From: Karstenula rhodostoma CBS 690.94
Taxonomy: Eukaryota > Ascomycota > Dothideomycetes > Pleosporales > Didymosphaeriaceae
Direction: 5' to 3'
Assembly (NCBI GenBank): GCA_010093485.1
Contig: MU001498.1
Coordinates: forward strand, 53,697 to 117,696
DNA length: 64,000 nt
This document shows positions 50,065 to 63,647 of the stretch, piece by piece (within the stretch, counting starts at the first letter, position 1; each line of letters opens with the position of its first letter). Both the position numbers and the translations under genes were made by a program. The notes below the pieces were generated by a model. That model ran no database searches. It was given only the letters and a program-made list of their open reading frames with translations, and was not told where the DNA came from.

Positions 50065-53000
50065 TACTTTAAGAGGCGTGTTATCTTTAGGATTACTATT
50101 TAAAAATACTTTATTAAGGATAGTTTTTTTCTAAGTATCTAGGTATTTAAAAGGTCTAGCTATTTAAGGATTAGTATTATAAAAGTTATTTACTAGCTTT
50201 AAAATATTTCTAAAATTAGATACTAGATACTATATATTATTTAGGTTATAGTCTTATTATATTATTTAGTATTAGAGTTTTCTCTAGTTTAGTTAACTAT
50301 TATAAATAAATAATATTTTCTATTTAAAAGTATTATTAACTTTAGTTAGTAATTTCTATAGTTAGTATTATTTAGAAAGTAGGTTATTAGGTACTTTCTA
50401 AAGATAGTTTATATAAAATACTAAATAAACTTTTATATATAATAGTAATTTAAATTTATAGAATAATTTTTTTATTTTTATAATATAGTATAGACTATAT
50501 ATTTACTTATTAAGCTTAATAGAGAGATATAATATTAAAAAGCCTTTTAGAATAATATAAATAAAATTACTAATAATAAAGTTAAATAGTTAGTAGTATT
50601 TATTAATTTATTTTACTATTAAGTTTTATACTATAATAAGGTTCTAATAGGCCTAGTTATAAACCTAAATAATAGTTTTAAGATAAGTAATAATAAATTT
50701 ATAGACTTATTTAGAGCTAATATTATTAAAAGAGTTTTTAGGTAACCTAATTCTATTTTTTTAATTCTAAAAAACTTTAATTTTATAGCTAAACTTAATT
50801 TTATATAGAGAGAAACTAGTAGATTTATTAGGTAAAAAGGCTTATACCTAGTCTATTAAAGGGAGTAGATCTAACTAATTATCCTAAAATTTATTAATAA
50901 ATAAATAAAGATATTAGTTAATATACTTATTATATATCTTAGTTTAACTATTTATTTAGATATAATTTATAAATATAAATTTTTACTATATATCTATAAG
51001 GTAATATAGTTTACTAGTAAAATTAAAAGTAAACTATAGCCTTTAATCTAATATAATAGATTTAGGAATACTAAAAATCCTCTAGATATACTAGTAGTAA
51101 AAAAAAGGTAGCCTATTCTATAGTAATTATTTTATAGTATAGTAGTAAAAAGATATATTTACTTAAATAGTATATATAAATTATAATATTATTAAAGTTC
51201 TTTTAGTCTAGTAGAAAGTTTTTAAAGTCTATAGAAATATTTTATTATATAGTTTCTAGAATAGATAGTAGCTAGAGTAGGCCTAGCTTTTTATTATAAG
51301 GGGGCTTAGTTTAGTAATAGATCTTATAATTATATATAAACTATTTAATATCTATATATATATAACTCTAATAATATAATTTCTAAATAAATTTATAGAT
51401 CTTTTTAGTACTAGAGTATATAATTATCTAGTAAGAGTAAATTATATTAATAAAAATTATTTAAAACTAATTAGTTTTAGAGATAACTAGATAGTCTTAA
51501 TATAAAAAAAGTCTAGAAAGTATTTTATTATACTTACTATTTAGTTTAGAAATAGCCTTTTAAAGTAGTTTTAAAATTAAGTTAGTATAATTTACTTTAA
51601 GTAGATAGTTTACTAGTATAATAGGAGAGTTTTATAATTTAGTTTCTTTACTCTACTAGTTTAGTTTAATAGTAATAACTAATACTATTATTTTATAGTT
51701 CTTATTATTAGTATTATTATTAGTAATATTTTATTATTAGGGGAAAAAGTATATTATATAGACTAACTTAGCTTTTACTTTTTATATAACTAGTTTTTCC
51801 TATTTCTATAATAGTATATTAGCTATAATATTTATAAATCTAAGGTAAAATATAATTATATAGTTATACTAGAATAATACTTCTAACTAATAAGTTTAAT
51901 AGAGTATAAATTCTTATTTTATAGAAAAGTATTTAAGTATATAATAGTCTATAATAATAGTAAATAGCTCTTTTAATTATAAACTAATAAGTTAGGTATA
52001 TTATATATATAATTTATCTATAATAGTAAGTATTTTTTTATTATAAATATTATAATTTATTTCTATTAGTTTTATTTTATACGAGTAGAAACTAAAATAT
52101 TTCTAGATTTTATTATTTTATATCTATAAAATAGCTTTTATAATAATACTATTACTAGTATTAGTCTCTATCTATATTTTATAGTAGGGGGAGTACTATA
52201 TAATAAAATTATCTAAATAGAGAAGGTTCTTTATAGTTTAAAAAGTAATATATTCTTTATTTTTAAATTTATACTAGATATCTTTTTTAATTAGTTTAGT
52301 AAGGGGTTAAATAATATATTTATAGTTTTTAAGGTAAGTCTAATAATAATTATAGAATTCTAAAAAAGATTAGAGAATATAGAAATTAGTAGGTTCTTTC
52401 TAGTTCTATATTATAGTTTCCTTTTTAAAGTTCTTATAGATCCTATTAGTAGTAATAATAAAGTCTAAAAATTTAATTTCTTAAATAGTAAATTTACTTT
52501 TTTTAATATTATAATAGAGGTAGTACTTTTTTAGCTATTTAATAATTTTAGATATATAAGCCTTATACTCTAGAGGGTTCTTAGAGTAGATAAGAATATT
52601 ATTAATATAAACTATATAAATTAAATTAATTATATTAGCTAGAATTATATTAATAAAGTATTAGAATAATACTAGTTTATTAATTATACTAAAAAAAAAA
52701 ATATTATACTTAAAGTTACTATATTAAGTTTAAAATATAAAGAGATTAGAGATATATTTAATAAGTTATATATAGTAAAAGGCTTATTATAGATCTAGTT
52801 TAGTAAATATACGTATCCTAGATAGGTATATAAGAGTTTTCTCTAGTAATAGTATAAAAGTAATATTTTTTTTAGTAATACTATTAAGTTTTCTATAATT
52901 AATATAAAAATACTACTCTTCTCTAGACTTCTTTATATATAAAATAGGGGAGGTAAAGCTAGTATTATTAAAGGAAATAAACCCTTTCTTTAATATATTC

Positions 53001-54460
53001 TAAATATATAGATATAGTAATTCTAGTTTATTAAAGGATATAAAATATAATAGAGAGGTCTTTAAAGTATTAATATTCTTAGTAAAAATAATATTATAGT
53101 TAATACCTTTCTATTATAGGGGTAAGGTATTTACCTTTTATTTACTAAAGTAAGAAATATCTATTCCTACCTATTTATAATAGGGAAGCTTAGTTTTAAA
53201 TTCTATTAATAGCTATTTTTAAAACTTTTCTAGAAAGTTAACTATAGTTTTCTTTTTATAATATTTAGTTTCTATAAGTTTAAGTAATTTATATTAACTA
53301 ATAGAGTTAATCTCTATACCTTATATACTAACTATAAATACTATAGTAGAGATAGTTAAAATATTAATACTAACTTTAAAAAGCTATTCCCTTATTAGTA
53401 TTTAATATTTAGGAGGTTTTTCTAGGGATAATAGTTCTAAATTAAATAGTATTTTATTTATTTTATATAAATCTTTCTTATATTAAAACTACTTTATAAG
53501 GTAGAAAATAGTAATAACTTAGTTTTTTAAATAGTTTTTTAGTTTAATCCTTAGTTCTTATAAGAGTTTTTTAGTAGCTTATTTACTAGAGTCTCTAGTA
53601 GAATTAGGCTTAGTAGAGGTAATTAATTCCCCTAGTAATAATTTATTATTATATAGTAACTTATTACTATATCTATATACTAGGGTATTATTCTTAATAC
53701 TAGACTTAACTAATTACTAATTTTTATTTTTAAATTCTAGTAGTTTAGTTTTATTACTATTCTTATTTAAAAATATATAATATATTATAATAAAGTCCTT
53801 ATCTAGAATAGGCTCTACTAAAAATAGTTAATAATTATTATAGTTCTAGAGAATAGCCTATATTAAAGAGATAAATAATATTATAGGCTCTATAGGGATT
53901 TTAAACTCCTTTATAAGGGAGTATTCCCTATAAAGTAATTATACTTATTAAAGTTAAATATCCTCCTTTTTAAAGTTAGTATTCTATTAGTTAGTATTAA
54001 ACTAGTATTCTTTATTAACTAGTAGAAGTAGGTAGTATAATACTATAAGTAGAGTAATAATCTATAATAGTATATTATCTAACTATATTAAGTACTAGTT
54101 ATAATAATTAATTAGTATTTTAGTATTCTTAAAGAATTTTTATTCTATAATAAGGTTATAGTCTTCTATTTTATATAGAATAAACTATATAATTATAGAA
54201 TATTTATTAATATTAAGTACTACTTAAAAGTAGTAATTAACTAAGGTAGCCTTTTTACTAGTAAAACTTTTAAGAGGAATTAGATATTTAAGCTATATTA
54301 ACTTAATACTAAGTTAGTACCTTAGTACTTTCTTTAACTATAAGGTAACGAGATTATATATAGATATATTAGAATTAATAAAATTATATATATAAATTTT
54401 ATATTTATTATTTTAAAATATTATAGGAAATATAAAAGGTATTCCCCTAAATAAATTAAA
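50065..54460 (-). pseudogene. Gypsy copy 2 pol (protease region, RT, RNase H, integrase, chromodomain tail)
   Basis: Uninterrupted version of the pol region seen in two pieces in copy 1. The RT active site VYINNIL (RIP form of VYVDDIL) is at 52,592-52,612 on the minus strand. The HHCC finger lies near 51,305-51,443 and the chromodomain-type tail near 50,120-50,240. RIP is more complete, so more codons are stops and fewer Cys, His, Trp, Gln and Asp codons remain. Boundaries are transferred from copy 1. Confidence 0.85.
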
Positions 54461-56640
54461 AATTTAAATATTTTTAGGGTTAGTATAATACTTTTTAGGG
54501 TAGAATATTAGCTTTTATAGGTTAATTAGTTCTATACCTACTACTTCTATTAGGGATACTAGTTTAGAGTTAACTAGTACCTCTAGTTTTTTAATTTAAA
54601 GTCTAACTTAGAGTTTTTATTAGAGGTATATTTATTACTAGATTCTAGAAAAAAATAAGTCTTATTTTCTTTTTAAATTTTTATAATAATAATAATAGTA
54701 TATTTATTATAGGGTTTAATAGAGTAATTATAGTAAATATAGTTTTTAAAAAGGTAGTTATAATATATCTAATTCTTATAATACTACTCTCTAGAGTACC
54801 TATATCTAGAATTAATAGATTAGTACTTTAAAGTTAATTCTACTATAGTATTTTTAGGTAGTCCTATAGTATAATAAGGGGCTAAAGTAACTATTTATAA
54901 TAAAAACTCCTTATAATAGTTTAGAATAAAAGGAATAAGTTAATTATAGTTAATTTAATAATTATACTTAAAAACTTTATATAACTTATAGATAATAGTA
55001 TAAAATTTATTATAATTTATAGTAGAATTAATAGTATTCTAAGTAAACTAGTTAGTAAGCTTTATATAGAGCTTCTTATAAAGTATCTCTTTAGAATTAT
55101 TAAAATAAAATCTAGTCTAATTTATAATTATATTATACTATATAATAAATAAGTTTATATCTCTTCTAAATAGAAGTATTATCTTCTAGAGATTAGTATA
55201 GATATTAATATTCTAGTTTAATAATATAAATATAGTTTAGAAATAGTTATATAAATTTATAAAAAATATAGTTAATTACTACTATTTCTAGATATTAAAA
55301 ATTTTAAAGATATAGCCTTCTAGTTATATATTAATATAATTAGTAATAACTATAGTATATTCTTTAGAAGTATTTTACTAAAAATAGTCTATATTAAACT
55401 TAATTTTAATCTCTAGTAAATAAAACTATAGCTTAAACTAAGTCTTATTACTATTAAACTTATTAGGGTCTAGAATTTTAGGGGATAAATATTTACTCTA
55501 GCGAGCTTAGTACTTTATATAGTAAAGGTTTAATATTTTATAGAAAAGTTTACTAGGGGTATTTATTTTTAGAATATATTAACCTATAATAGAATAGTTT
55601 ATATCTTATTAATTATTTATTTTTAGAGTAACTAGTTTAGTATTATATTTAATAGTAAGCACTAGCTTAGTAGGGAAAGTACTAAACTAGTAAAATAACT
55701 TAAAGCTATTATTATTATTTAAGTTACTAATTATTATTTATATTAGTTAATTCTTAGCCTTAGTAGTTTTCTTTAGTTCTATAATTTTAGTTTATAGATA
55801 ACTATTTTCCTTTTAAGTCTATATCTAGGAGTCTATTATAATATTAATTTTATTATTTAAATTAGTATTTTACTAGACTAGTTTTTATTACTAGTCCTAT
55901 ACTTTATATATATAATAGAATAAGGTTATAAACTATAGTTTTATAGTAAATAAAACTATATTAGCCTTAATATAGCCTATATATATATTAAAAGTAATAG
56001 TAAACTCTAGACCTTAGTAATTTAAAGTCTCTAAATCCTTTTTATCTAAAGTAATTAGGTTTAGAATAATTATATTAATATTAGTAAAGGCTATATATAG
56101 TTTAGATACTTTTTCTAGCTTTTATAATTTAGCTATTTATAGACTAGCCTTAAAGTTATCTTTTTCTTCTTTATAGTTTCTAGTTCTAGGATTCTAATAG
56201 AGGTCTAATTCCTTTTTAATTTTATTAATATTAGCTAGGTATTCTTTAGTACTTTTAGGTAGCTAGATATCTAGTTCTAGTAGGAAAAATTTAATTTAAA
56301 AGGATAGGTTTTCTAGCTTATAGGGAGGTTATATACTAAAGATTTTAATTATTAGTATTTATTTTTATATTAGAATAGGTAAATAATTTTAGAGTAGTAT
56401 ATATAGTATCTTATTTATAGTTATACTATAATAGGGGTTATTTATTTTTAAAATATTATTAAGGTTTTTTTTACTAAAATTAAGAATTATTATTACTTTA
56501 GTAATATAGCTTATAGAGCGAGTCCTAATATAATTTTAAAAAAAAGGTATTAAATCCCTATTAATAAACTATTTAAATATTAAAGATTTTATTTTTATAT
56601 ACTTAGTTATAGGTAGTAGTATAGTAGGTATAGAGCTATT
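54460..56640 (-). pseudogene. Gypsy copy 2 gag-like region
   Basis: Colinear with 14,300-16,480 of copy 1. No Gag motif can be read independently. The call rests on position between leader and pol. Confidence 0.45.
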
Positions 56641-56923
56641 TAGAGATAAAATAAATAAAAAAAAAGGGCTATCTAAAATAAAAATATTATATAAATTAAT
56701 ATTTACTATAAAGATAAAAGGTAGATTTAAATAAATAAGGTATAAGTAATAAGTAGATAGTTAATTATATTTTAAGCTTATTTACTAAAAGTATATATAT
56801 TATTTTTAGTATACTTATAATAGGTATATATTTTTATTTAAAAGGAATTTAATCTTTATAGTAGTTAATTCTACTAAAAGTACCTAATATTAGTAGATTT
56901 TTAAGAGAGTTTAAAAAACTTAA

Positions 56924-57275
56924 GAGAATATTCTAGTACTTTAATAGCTAGCCTTTAATAAAAACTTTAAAGGATATTCTAGTACCTTAATAGCTAGTTT
57001 TTAATAAGAACTTTAGAGAATATTCTAGTATCTTAATAGTTAGCCTTTAATAAGGATTTTAGAGGATATTCTAGTATTTTAATAGCTAGTCTTTAATAAG
57101 GATTTTAGAGGATATTCTAGTATTTTAATAGCTAGCCTTTAATAAGGATTTTAGAGGATATTCTAGTATTTTAATAGCTAGTCTTTAATAAGGACTTTAG
57201 AGGATATTCTAGTATCTTAATAGCTAGCCTTTAATAAGGACTTTAGAGAATATTCTAGTACCTTAATAGTTAATT
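56924..57275 (-). repeat. 46-bp tandem repeat in leader of Gypsy copy 2 (about 8 units)
   Basis: Units start with atattctag from 56,928 to 57,250 at 46-bp spacing, giving seven full periods plus a last unit. Copy 1 has about five units and copy 3 about four. Confidence 0.93.
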
Positions 57276-57380
57276 TAAAAAAAAATTTTAGAATTTTAGT
57301 AAACCTTTTTATATTTAAAAAACTAAAGGTAGATATTATAGTTACTAATCTCTAGCTAAAAAAAGAGGTCTTAAATTTAA

Positions 57381-57626
57381 TATAAAACTAGAATATAACT
57401 AAATAGAATAAATACTCTTAGAATTAAATAAATAAAAGAAACTATATAAATTAAAACTAAACTTAAGATACTAAAATAAAGAGGATTCTAGGGAGGGACT
57501 TTCTATATACTAGATATTTAAGATTTACTAACTAATCTATATATAGGCTACTAGATAAGGTCTAAGCTTAAAGATAGGTAAATATCCTATAAGGGAATTT
57601 AACCTTAAATTAAATTAACCCTTATA
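57381..57626 (-). repeat. Gypsy copy 2, 5' LTR
   Basis: 246 bp, a direct repeat of 49,306-49,551. The differences seen are transitions. Confidence 0.95.
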
Positions 57627-57631
57627 AATTT
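57627..57631. repeat. Target-site duplication AATTT, right copy
   Basis: This pairs with 49,301-49,305. Confidence 0.9.
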
Positions 57632-60600
57632 TAATAGAAAAGTTAATATTAATAAAATTTATATTATTAAAATAATTTTAACTTATTTTAATTAACTAGT
57701 TAAAAAAGTAGATATACTATTTTCTATTATTTAATTTATATCTATTAAAGTTACTATATTTCTAATTAATAGCTAAATAATTAATAGCCTTTTTTAAATT
57801 CTAATTATATATATAGAAGAAATTATATTACTACTATCTATTACTATTTTATAGTAGTTATAGATTATTTTCTCCTCTATATACTATTTTATTATTAATA
57901 AAAAATCTATAGTTAATTTTAATATACTAGTTTAAATTAATATTTAATTTAGTAAAATTTATTTTTAATTTATATACCTTTCTTTTACTAGCCTAAATAT
58001 TATTATATTTAAAGACTTTTACTAATTACTATCTATTATTTAGTAACCTTTATATAATTTATTATTAAGTAAAAAATCTATTAATACCTATATAAAGTAA
58101 CTCTACTAGTAATTTTTAAAAACTATTATTTTTAATACTATTTAATACTAATAAAAAAATAATAAAATTAACTTTTAGAATATTCTTTTATAACGTTAAA
58201 TTAATATAAATACTTAATAGAACTAGTTATTATTTTAAACTTATTATAGGGCTATTCTTTTAAATTTAGAAATAAATACTTTTTATAATTTTATATATCT
58301 CTATACTAAGTACTATAAGATTTATATAATTAATTATAATTATTTTTAAAATTAATACTAGCTAGTATTAATCTACTATACTAAATATAATAACTTTATA
58401 TATATAATAATACTATTAATAGAAACTAATAATTTAAAAAATAAACTTCTTTTTTTTATTAGTACTAAAGTTATATTTCTAACTAATATTTAAACTAAGT
58501 ATAATTTTATTAATAGAGCTATTAGTAAGATTAATAATATTATATAATATTTAACTATTATAAATTATATAAAGGAATTCCCTTTAACTATTCTTATTAT
58601 TTTTAATTAGTATATAGGGCCTAGTTTATATATTATAGAAATAGATAAAATAGTTATATCTATTTTTTTTATATTTTATAAATTTCTTTATAACTAAGTA
58701 GTTATTATATAGGTCTAGTTTTTTCTCTACTTAGTATAGGCTATTATAATATATAAGTCCTAAAATTTTAGTTTTATTTTAGCTAGAATATTTATATCTA
58801 GAAAAAAGAATTTTATTACTAATTTACTATATATTACTTTATTATATATAAGAAGTATTAAAGACTTTATATTTAAAACTTTTTTTCCTTTCTAGTATCT
58901 AAGGTCTAAAGATAGGAAATATATAAAAAAAAAAAAAAAAAATAATAAAAATTAAATTAATTACTTTTATATTTAGGAATTATTTTTTAGCTATTATAAG
59001 GCCTAATATCTTTTAGTATATTTAATATTATATCTTTTACTAATTTATTATCTAGTTCTTATTTTTAGTACTATAAAGTATATTTATAATTTAATTTATA
59101 TTATTAAATAGATTTTTTTTATTATTAAATATAATATCTAGAATATAAATAGTTTCTTTATTAATAAATTTATTTACTCTAAATATATAGTTTCTAACTT
59201 ATTAGTAATATTTAATACTATAACTAATATTTTATTTATAAAGTAGAGTATAGTATATATTTTTTATATAAACTAGAAAGTAATAGAGTAATACCCTTTT
59301 TATATATATTTTAGTATATTATATAAACTATAGATTAATAAAAAAAGCTAGTAAATTAAACTATATAAAATAAACTAATAAATACCCTCTTTTACTTAAA
59401 TTATAAAATTATAAATAGTAAATAAATAATTCTTAAAGTTTTATATATAGAAAAATATTATATAGCTAATAAAATTATTTTATATAATATATAGTATTAT
59501 ATTAAATTAGTTAAAAATACTATAGTTTAAATAAAAACTTATTTTTATACTCTTTTAAACTAATATTCTCTTTACTAGAATTAAATCTTAAACTTATATA
59601 TTTAATCTAGCTAGTATTTACTTAATCTATACTTAGTAAATATTAATAAGGTATTAGTTTTAAAATATTTATATATTTATAAATAGGAGATCTTTATTTT
59701 ATAGGTTATTAAAAAGAATTTTAAAATTATAGTAAAAATAATTCTATTTCTAATATAGAATTTTAAAATATTTAGTAGTTTTATCTCTTATAATAATTTA
59801 GATATTAAGTATAATTATATTCTTAATACTAATCTTAGTATTAAAAACTTTTTATTTAAAAACCTTTTAATTTATTTTTTTTTTTTTTTTCTCTTAAAAA
59901 TAGTAGATAAGTTAAGTAATTACTAGTTTAAAATCTTTAATAATAAGGCTCTAGTATTAGTTAAGGTATTAGATAGTTAAATAGATATTAGTATTATTAG
60001 AATTAAAATAAAAAAATTAAAAATATTAAAATACTAAGTTTATTTTTTTATAAACTATTTAGTTTTAATTTTATTAATATTTTAGCTAGTATAGACTACT
60101 ATTTTATAGTACTAAATAGTTCTAATATTAAAACTATTAAATATATTAGTATTTAATACTATTTAATACTTTTTTAACTTATTATATTATATTATATATA
60201 TTATTTAACTAGATATATAACTATTTTAGTATATTAGACTAGTTTTTTATTAGTAACTAATTAATAATTAGTTATATAGTTAGTAGAAAGGTATTTTTTT
60301 AGAATTTAGAATAATATATATTATCTACTATTTTATTATATTCTATAATAAGCTCTTTACTAGTTTTTTTTTTCTAATTTAAATAGCTATATTTTTTTTT
60401 ATACTTTTATTTAAAGAGTATTCTCTAATACCTTTATACTATTTAATATTAAATAGATCTACTATAGTAAAGATATTAGATAAATATTAGATATAAAATA
60501 ATAAATAAATATTAGATATAAAATAAGTAACTATATAGTTCTATAATATAGAGTATAAAAGAAAGGTAATAAAAATAAATAAATAAAATTATTAATAAAT

Positions 60601-62325
60601 ATTATAAATAAATTTTATATAATTAAACCCTATTATTATATACCTATTTATTAAGTACTTATATTATAAATACTAAAATACCTTTACTTATTTAAATAAA
60701 AGTAAATATATTTTATTTAAAAATAGAAATATTCTATTACTTCTTTTACTATATAGACTAATATAATCTAATACCCTATATATATTTAAAAAAGTTTAAA
60801 TATATTAAATTTTTATAAAATTAGAATATATTTACTTTTTATTTTTATTATAAATACTAAGGCGCCTTTATAACTTACTTACTAAAGTAAAAATAAATAT
60901 ATTTTATCTAAAAATAGAAATATTTTATTATTTTTTTTATTATATAAACTAATACTATCTAATACTCTATATATACTTAAGATAGTTTAAATAGATTAAG
61001 TTTTTATAAATATAGAGCTTTTTTCTAATTTATTATTTTTTATTTTTATTTTTTTCTAGTTTACTTTTACTTATATTACGCGTGCACGCTAAATAAGCCT
61101 ATTATATAATTTATATAAATACTATAATTTCTATTTTTTTATTCTTTTTCTTTTTTACCTTAATACTATAAACTATTAACTCTTTTTAATTAATTCTATT
61201 TATAAATAATCTCTATAAATTTATTAGTATAATACTATATAGAAAAATTAAGCCTTTATACCCTATTAATAGTAAGGGTAAAAGTAAAACTAAAACTTAA
61301 AATAAATTAAATATTCGTTTTAAGTATTAGTTTTATATTTATATATTATAACTAGTCTATTTAATTATCTAATAGCTACTAAAACCTTTTATAAAACTAT
61401 TACTTTTAGTTTATTTATTAAAATTTAGTAATCTACTCTAATTACTAATAGTATTAAAAAGTTTTATTATTATAAACTTAGTAATAAGTATTATACTAGT
61501 ATTAAACTAGTATTAGACTAATATTCTCTAGTTATAACTTTTTATAAAATTTACTAGTTCTAAAAAAATATTAATCTATTTATTTCTAAGCTACTATTCT
61601 AATATCTAGTAAAGAAAATAATTATTAATTATAGTATTTTCTACTTTATTTACTATATTCTTTCTAAAACTATTAATAAAAATCTAGTTTATAGTTTTTA
61701 TTTTTAACTTAATACTATTATAGTTCTTTAGAAAGCCTTTAATACCTTTCTAGTTTATTTTTTTAAATATAAGTACTAGTTCTAGTATTAGGCTCTATTA
61801 TATTTATTAATTAAATTTAAATATACTACTAGTCTATATTTATACTAAATATATTACTATTATAAAGTATAATATCTAGTATATTTACTAATTTATTAGA
61901 ATAATTAGTTTTTACTAGAATATATTATTTTAGTTTATTTAGTATTAGGCTTATATATAAGTATTAGGCTAGATATTAAAACTAATATCTTTATTTACTA
62001 ATTATACTTTAGAATACTTATATATAAAGAATAAAATTTATAGTAGTAATAAATTTTTATTAATTAGATTTTTAAGGAAAATACTACTTTTTAGGGTTTA
62101 GTAGATAATATAATACTACCTTAATAGTAGTATAATACTAAATAAAATACCTCTTTAATATAATTAAATAGTTCTAGCCTATTTAGCCCTATTAATTATA
62201 CTTTTTTAAAATTTTTTTTTTTATACTATAATTCTTATATAGTTACTATATACTTCCTTTTTTATTTTTATAGGTAATAAGGGTTTATTATAAATATACT
62301 AATTTAGTTTATATAGATTAGTAAT
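57632..62325. other. Very AT-rich unassigned DNA, right of Gypsy copy 2
   Basis: Continuation of 44,010-49,305. No gene could be named. It contains poly-A at about 58,927-58,943, poly-T near 59,876-59,890, a 184-bp duplicated block (60,665 and 60,849), and a small unmutated island acgcgtgcacgct at 61,078-61,090. Plus-strand frames around 61,380-62,050 are somewhat stop-poor but yield no recognisable motif. Confidence 0.6.
60665..61020. repeat. 184-bp tandem duplication
   Basis: tataaatacta, then atatattttat and aaaaatagaaatatt blocks recur in the same order from 60,665 and from 60,849. The second copy keeps ggcgcc where the first has aatacc. Confidence 0.8.
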
Positions 62326-63130
62326 ATATTTTAGTCTAGCTATTTATAAATTAGTTTTAAAGCTATTTTTTTTTTTTTTTATAATTTCTAGTTTTAAAAC
62401 TTTAATAGAGGTCTAATTTCTTTTTAATTTTACTAATATTAGTTAAATATTCTTTAGTACCTTTAAATAGCTAGATATCTAATTCTAGAAAGAAAAGTTT
62501 AATTTAAAAAAATAGATTTTCTAGTTTATAAAAAGATTATATACTAAAGGTTTTATTTATTAGTATTTATTTTTATATTAGAATATAAAAATAACTTTAA
62601 AATAGTATATATACTATTTTACTTATAGTTATACTATAATAGAATTTATTTATTTTTAAAATATTATTAAGATTTTTTTTACTAAACTTAAATACTATTA
62701 TTACTTAAATAGTATAGTTTATAAAATAAATTCTAATATAATTTTAAAAAAAAATATTAAGTTTCTTTTAATAGTTTATTTAAATACTAGAGGTTTTATT
62801 TTTATATATTTAGTTACTAGTAGTAGTTTAGAAGATATAAAGCTATTTAGAGGTAAAGTAAATAAAAAATTAAAACTATTTAAAATAGAAATATTATATA
62901 AATTAATATTTACTAAAAAAATAAAAAATATATTTAGATAAGTAAAATATAAATAATAAGTAAGTAGTTAGTTATATTTTAAATCTATTTACTAAAAGTA
63001 TATATATTATTTTTAATATATCTATAATAAATATATATTTCTATTTAAAAGGGATTTAATTTTTATAGTAATTAATTCTACTAAAAGTGTCTAATATTAA
63101 TAGGTTTTTAAAAAAATTTAAAAAATTTAA

Positions 63131-63296
63131 AAGAATATTTTAATATTTTAATAACTAGTTTTTAATAAAGACTTTAGAAAATATTCTAGTATTTTAATAA
63201 CTAGTCTTTAATAAGGATTTTAGAGAATATTCTAGTACCTTAATAGCTAGTCTTTAATAAGAACTTTAGAGAATATTCTAATATTTTAATAGCTAA
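63131..63296 (-). repeat. 46-bp tandem repeat in leader of Gypsy copy 3 (about 4 units)
   Basis: Units start at 63,135, 63,181, 63,227 and 63,273. This is the shortest array of the three copies. Confidence 0.9.
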
Positions 63297-63401
63297 TTTA
63301 AAAAGAATTTAGAATTTTTATAAACCTTTCTATATCTAAAGAGCTAAAGGTAGATATTATAGTTACTAATTTCTAATTAAAAAAAAGGGTCTTAAGTTTA
63401 A

Positions 63402-63647
63402 TATAAGGCTAAAATATAGCTAAATAAAATAAATACTCTTAAAATTAAATAGATAGAAGAAACTATATAAATTAAAACTAAATTTAAAATACTAAAATAG
63501 AGAGAATTCTAAAAAGGAACTTTCTATATAGTAAATATTTAGAATTTACTAACTAATCTATATATAGGCTACTAGATAAGGCCTAAGCTTAAAAATAAAT
63601 AAATATTCTATAAAGGGATTTAATTTTAAATTAAATTAATCCTTATA
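63402..63647 (-). repeat. Gypsy copy 3, 5' LTR
   Basis: 246 bp, same length and termini (tataaggct...ccttata) as the LTRs of copies 1 and 2. Confidence 0.93.

Larger units (their letters stand above)
49306..57626 (-). mobile_element. Ty3/Gypsy chromovirus copy 2, complete, heavily RIP-mutated
   Basis: An 8,321-bp copy colinear with copy 1 throughout, with 246-bp LTRs and target duplication AATTT. It has the uninterrupted sequence (agaat at 52,662-52,666) where copy 1 carries the Copia element. Many C and G that survive in copy 1 are T and A here (for example ccttgcggatcctg at 6,951 versus ttcttatagatcct at 52,430). The few CG retained include ttaagcgcgat at 49,562. Confidence 0.95.
62330..63647 (-). 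mobile_element. Ty3/Gypsy copy 3, 5' fragment (LTR, leader, start of gag)
   Basis: Homologous to about 56,100-57,626 of copy 2: part of gag, the 46-bp leader repeats and a full 5' LTR. Similarity is lost to the left of about 62,330-62,340, so everything downstream of early gag on the minus strand is missing from this place. The flank after the LTR is ctagc. No matching pentamer can be tested because the other end is lost. It may be a deletion remnant or an element broken by a later insertion. Confidence 0.85.
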
